Assembly (NCBI GenBank): GCA_021234155.1
Contig: JAJEKV010000006.1
Coordinates: forward strand, 14,150,902 to 14,214,901
Origin: Isoetes taiwanensis
Taxonomy: Eukaryota; Streptophyta; Lycopodiopsida; Isoetales; Isoetaceae
DNA length: 64,000 bases
Reading direction: 5' to 3'
Both the position numbers and the translations under genes were made by a program. Within the stretch, counting starts at the first letter, position 1; every line of letters begins with the position of its first letter. A model generated the notes under the pieces. That model saw only the letters and a list, made by a program, of their open reading frames with translations, was not told the origin of the DNA and did not search any database. Below are positions 60,791 through 64,000 of this stretch, in pieces.

Positions 60791-60914
60791 GAAACCGTAT
60801 AATTTAAGGGATTTGAGGAGCTTGTTGGCATTTAGATGTCTAAAAATTTCTAATTTCGATCTGTTTGCAAGTTTATTGTTGCCATGGTTGGCAAATTTTC
60901 ATCCTAAATTGTAG
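60678..60914 (+). pseudogene. Truncated duplicate 5' end of the GULLO-like gene
   Basis: The frame starts MRTMFVAFALFLILKNAYAA, the same signal peptide as the complete gene, and keeps the first 38 codons. It then runs across the duplication joint into promoter sequence and stops, giving 78 residues. It therefore makes a secreted stub at best. The next 5' end, at 61089, continues into the full enzyme. The joint carries acagtgagtgg, whose gtgagt could act as a splice donor, so a transcript started in unit 1 might splice onward. That last point is inference. Confidence 0.7.
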
Positions 60915-61201
60915 GGCGTGGATAGTGTTTTGGGCACTTCCATGTGGAAAACATTTATAAGCAACGTTGTGAGCAAATGCAATAGTACGCATGCTGTGCT
61001 ATGGCCTGAGAAAGACACCTTCATTATTTAAGAAGGAGCCTTGTTCCAAATTATCATATTCCAATTTGGAGCAAGAGAGAAGATCACAATGAGAACAATG
61101 TTTGTTGCCTTTGCACTATTTCTGATTCTCAAAAACGCATATGCAGCTCCACCTCCAGCTGTTACATGCAGTGGAAACAATGTAAAATGCACAGTGAGTG
61201 G
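60791..61201 (+). repeat. Tandem duplication of GULLO promoter and exon start, unit 2
   Basis: The second copy of the unit starting at 60383. It is the one attached to the complete gene. A tttataag motif about 135 bp upstream of the ATG (near 60956) occurs in both units and could serve as a TATA box. Confidence 0.85.
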
Positions 61202-62997
61202 AACCTATGGAACATGGCCTGATAGGAGCATTTGCAGAGCAGAAAAAGTGGTGTACCCAAAAAATGAAGAAGAGATTGTTGCGGCGGTGTCCGAGGCAAC
61301 CAGAAACAAAATGAAGATGAAAGTGGTGAGCAAATTATCCCACAGTATGACCAAACTAGTATGTCCAGGAGGAGACAGAGGCCTTCTTATCAGCACAAGA
61401 GATCTTATCAGCATTGAAGTTGATAAAGAATCTAAAAGTGTGACAGTAGATCCTGGAGTTTATCTACAGGATTTTGTGGATGAAATTGCAAAATATGGTT
61501 TTGCATTTCCTGCTTCGCCGTACTGGAATGGATTATCAATGGCAGGCATGCTTGGAACAGGAGCTCGTGGCAGTTCATTATGGGGCAAAGGTAGTGCAGT
61601 TCATGAATATGTCAAAAGTATTCATCTTGTAGTCCCTGCTTCCAAATCAGAAGGTTATGCTAAGGTTCTGGTGCTTACCGAAGGCGATCCCAGGTTTGAA
61701 GCAGCAAAGGTTTCACTTGGTGTGTTGGGTGTTATTTCAAAAATAACCTTTGAAGTGCAGCCCATGTTCAAACGTTCTGTTACAAACTTGAAGCAATCAG
61801 ATGATGACCTTGAAGATCAGATTGTATCCTTTGGATTACAGCATGAATTTGCAGATGTGATTTGGTATGCATCTCAAAACACGACCATTTACAGAATCGA
61901 CAACAGAGTTGATGTTAGCACTGAGGGAGAGGGTGTCAATAAATTCCTTGGCTTCAGGAAATACCACAAACTTGTGGCCCACGCTGATAGAGTAGCTGGT
62001 AAGAGTAAGAATAGAAACATGTATATGCATTGATGTTCTTTAAGGCATATGTCTAAACAAATGATCTCGTTTGTTTTGTTACAGAGTATCTTTATGAATT
62101 AGTCAAGGATTCTGCAGCAAAATGTGCTCAGGCAGCCATACATGTATATGCATTTGAACAATTTATGAACTGTTTATGTAATCATAACATTGCGTAACAT
62201 TTTTGCTCTTTCCATTCCAGTTAAGAATTATGGAAGGATGTGGTGCTGGGATGAAAAACACAGGGGATGATTTTGTTGGATATCCAGTTATTGGTTTCCA
62301 GAACAAAATTCAAACTACAGGAAGCTGCTACAAAGCTGAAGATGACAGCGAAATTTGTGTATGGGATCCAAGAGTAGACGGATTATTTTTCTACGAGACT
62401 ACAGTGTCCATGTCTGTGCACAAGATCAGAGATTTCATAATTGATGTGAAAAAACTGAGGCAAGAAAAGAACGCAACGTTATGTGGGGTAGACATGTATT
62501 ATGGCTTCGTGATGCGCTATGTGAAGGCGTCTAGTGCATTTTTGGGGCATGCAGAAGATTCAGTTGATGTGACTATTACGTATTATCGTTCAAGAGATCC
62601 CAAAGCTCCAAGACTACACCAGGACGTGTTGGAAGAGATTGAACAGATAGCTGTGTTTAAGTATGATGGCCTTCCTCACTGGGGCAAGAACAGAAACGTT
62701 GCATTTATTGATGTTGCAAAGAAATTCCCACACATGGACTTGTTTTTAAAAATTAGAGCAGAGCTAGATCCTCAAGAATTGTTCTCAAGTGAGTGGTCAG
62801 ATGCAATGTTAGGGCTCAATATTACAGGTTTGACAAGTTCTGAAGATCATTGTGCCCTGGAAGGAATGTGTATTTGTTCCGAAGATCGCCACTGTGCTCC
62901 TGAAAAAGCTTACTATTGCGAACCTGGCTTAGTTTATCCTGCTGCTAGGGTGTGTAGGCACTCGGATTCGTTAGCACGCGCTCGAGAAGAACTCTAG
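61089..62997 (+). CDS. L-gulono-1,4-lactone oxidase-like flavoprotein
   Basis: The plant GULLO family is related to aldonolactone oxidoreductases that form the last step of ascorbate synthesis from L-gulono-1,4-lactone; many plant members are secreted and their activity varies. Exons are 61089-61998, 62085-62143 and 62221-62997, GT-AG with matching phases, giving 581 residues, the usual length. Residues 1-20 form a signal peptide. A PCMH-type FAD domain spans about residues 45-225, with a SHS motif at 84-86 (SKLSHSMTKLVCPGG), where H85 is at the FAD-contact site, and GMLGTGARGSS further on. The C-terminal ALO domain has the conserved HWGK at 476-479 and a Cys-rich tail (CALEGMCICSEDRHC). The start at 61089 is chosen because the upstream frame has no ATG and this Met opens the signal peptide. 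The promoter region is tandemly duplicated upstream. The copy looks functional; the true substrate is not shown by sequence. Confidence 0.92.
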
Positions 62998-63086
62998 TCT
63001 ATATATTATATGTATTTTATCACTTTCCACGTGGACGTTAAAATCATCATCATCATCTATATCTGTCTATTATTATTATTATATAA

Positions 63087-63115
63087 GAAAAAGTGCCCAG
63101 CGTTACTGGGCTTTC
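63087..63115 (-). mobile_element. Degenerate Helitron 3' terminus
   Basis: The hairpin gcccagtaacgctgggc is intact and nearly equals that of the 3.0-kb Helitron, but the CTAG has been lost (plus strand reads ataagaaaaa). Another Helitron end follows only about 110 bp away at 63201, possibly a nested insertion. Confidence 0.6.
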
Positions 63116-63200
63116 CGTCGGATATAAGTTTAAAAACTAATAAAGATGGTGGATTTAAGTTGTGAATATGTGAAGAGCACAAGATTGTATTTAAGTACAA

Positions 63201-64000
63201 CTAGTAAACGTGTGCCCGGCGTTGCCGGGCTAATATGCTGACGTGTGTTTTTACTTGGTTTTTAATGTCCATATATGCAATTTCTGACAACAGCACATGT
63301 CGGCCTGATCTAACATAGTCAACAAATGTACATGTGGCAAGCTGTGCCATTTGCAGATTCATGCAATAGATTACAAAAAGCATCAATGTTCTTTAGGATA
63401 ATTATTGAAAGCCAATAAGATCAAAGGTAGTATGTTGAAGGGCTAATCATCTAAGAAAACGACTAAGAATCTAGACTAATATCTAACCAAATATGCTATG
63501 TAATATCAATTATTTATGTTGTCTCTCGATAACTTGTTATAATATAGTGTAAACAGGGATTTGGTATTGATATCTTGTTATGATATCGCGTGTGGTATTG
63601 TTGTACACAAAAGTTCTACCAAATGTGTGATTTGTGTTGCAGGATCAAAAAAAATGTGACAATATTGTTGTACACAAAAGTTCTAAAAGTTCTACCAAAT
63701 GTGTGATTTGTGTTGCCTTAATAGGATCAAAAAATCGCACAGAAAATTGTCGTCAGTAGGATCAAATTTTTTTTTATTGAACAATTAATGTCTCTGCACA
63801 AAAAATGTTGGGGGGGCCAAATCAATGGGGATAGGTTGATGCCATCATCTCCAATCTGCCCTACCCTTATTTAAGATTGAATCTTGAACTTAAGATTTGA
63901 CCTCACTACTCAAATATCCTATGCAAATATTGTTTCCAGCCTCATGCTCCTTGTCCATAATAAACATCTTAAAACAAAAATATCCTTCAAAACTTAGGTG
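63201..64000 (-). mobile_element. Helitron 3' end, element runs off the window
   Basis: Minus strand: hairpin gcccggcaacgccgggc, spacer, CTAG at 63204-63201, host A at 63200 on the plus strand. No matching 5' TC end was seen before 64000, so the element probably continues beyond it or its end is decayed. A direct repeat of about 60 bp with tacacaaaagttctacc occurs at 63604 and 63670. Confidence 0.7.

Noticed and set aside
61041-61088. Upstream extension of the GULLO-like frame by 16 residues
   Set aside because: It begins at TTG and not ATG, and the signal peptide starts at the Met at 61089.
62203-62220. Separate gene starting at the ATG at 62203
   Set aside because: That ATG lies in the intron before the acceptor at 62219-62220; the ORF is exon 3 of the same gene.

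Overview
This is a transposon-rich nuclear window from a land plant. The evidence is plant-only gene families (GPI-anchored lipid-transfer protein, pectin acetylesterase, RBOH NADPH oxidase, ATL RING-H2 ligase, L-gulonolactone-oxidase-like enzyme), GT-AG introns, AT-rich spacers and many plant-type mobile elements. No marker in the window fixes the lineage further. No operon, CRISPR array or bacterial feature is present.

Two genes look intact. At 17031-18275 (minus) a three-exon LTPG-type gene encodes a 162-aa precursor with signal peptide, perfect eight-cysteine motif and C-terminal GPI-type tail. At 61089-62997 (plus) a three-exon gene encodes a 581-aa L-gulono-1,4-lactone oxidase-like flavoprotein. 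Its promoter and first exon start are tandemly duplicated directly upstream. Three further gene families are present as damaged copies: an RBOH fragment (2836-3360, plus), an ATL RING-H2 ligase (22918-23464, minus) and a nearly complete multi-exon pectin acetylesterase (45487-50231, minus) with its catalytic residues but a frameshifted small exon and one expected exon not found. An unidentified minus-strand gene may lie at 58.9-59.9 kb.

Most of the rest is mobile DNA. Two LINE families are present. Family B has a microsatellite tail: one nearly full-length copy at 11.9-16.6 kb with promoter-like tandem monomers, and truncated copies at 35.5, 37.8 and 42.7 kb. Family A has a poly(A) tail, with copies at 30.1 and 40.3 kb. 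Six Helitron 3' ends (hairpin plus CTAG, one degenerate) all lie on the minus strand; two of these elements can be delimited end to end (32097-35104 and 50554-51420). There are also a tRNA-derived SINE, several foldback/MITE elements (one nested in a LINE) and many local tandem duplications, including a 1.9-kb direct duplication at 53-56.8 kb.

The most unusual region is 18.9-19.8 kb, between the LTPG gene and 20 kb. A SINE is followed by repeated copies of one hairpin arm and then by two long near-perfect hairpins that share a core. This could be a young microRNA/siRNA cluster or a MITE array.
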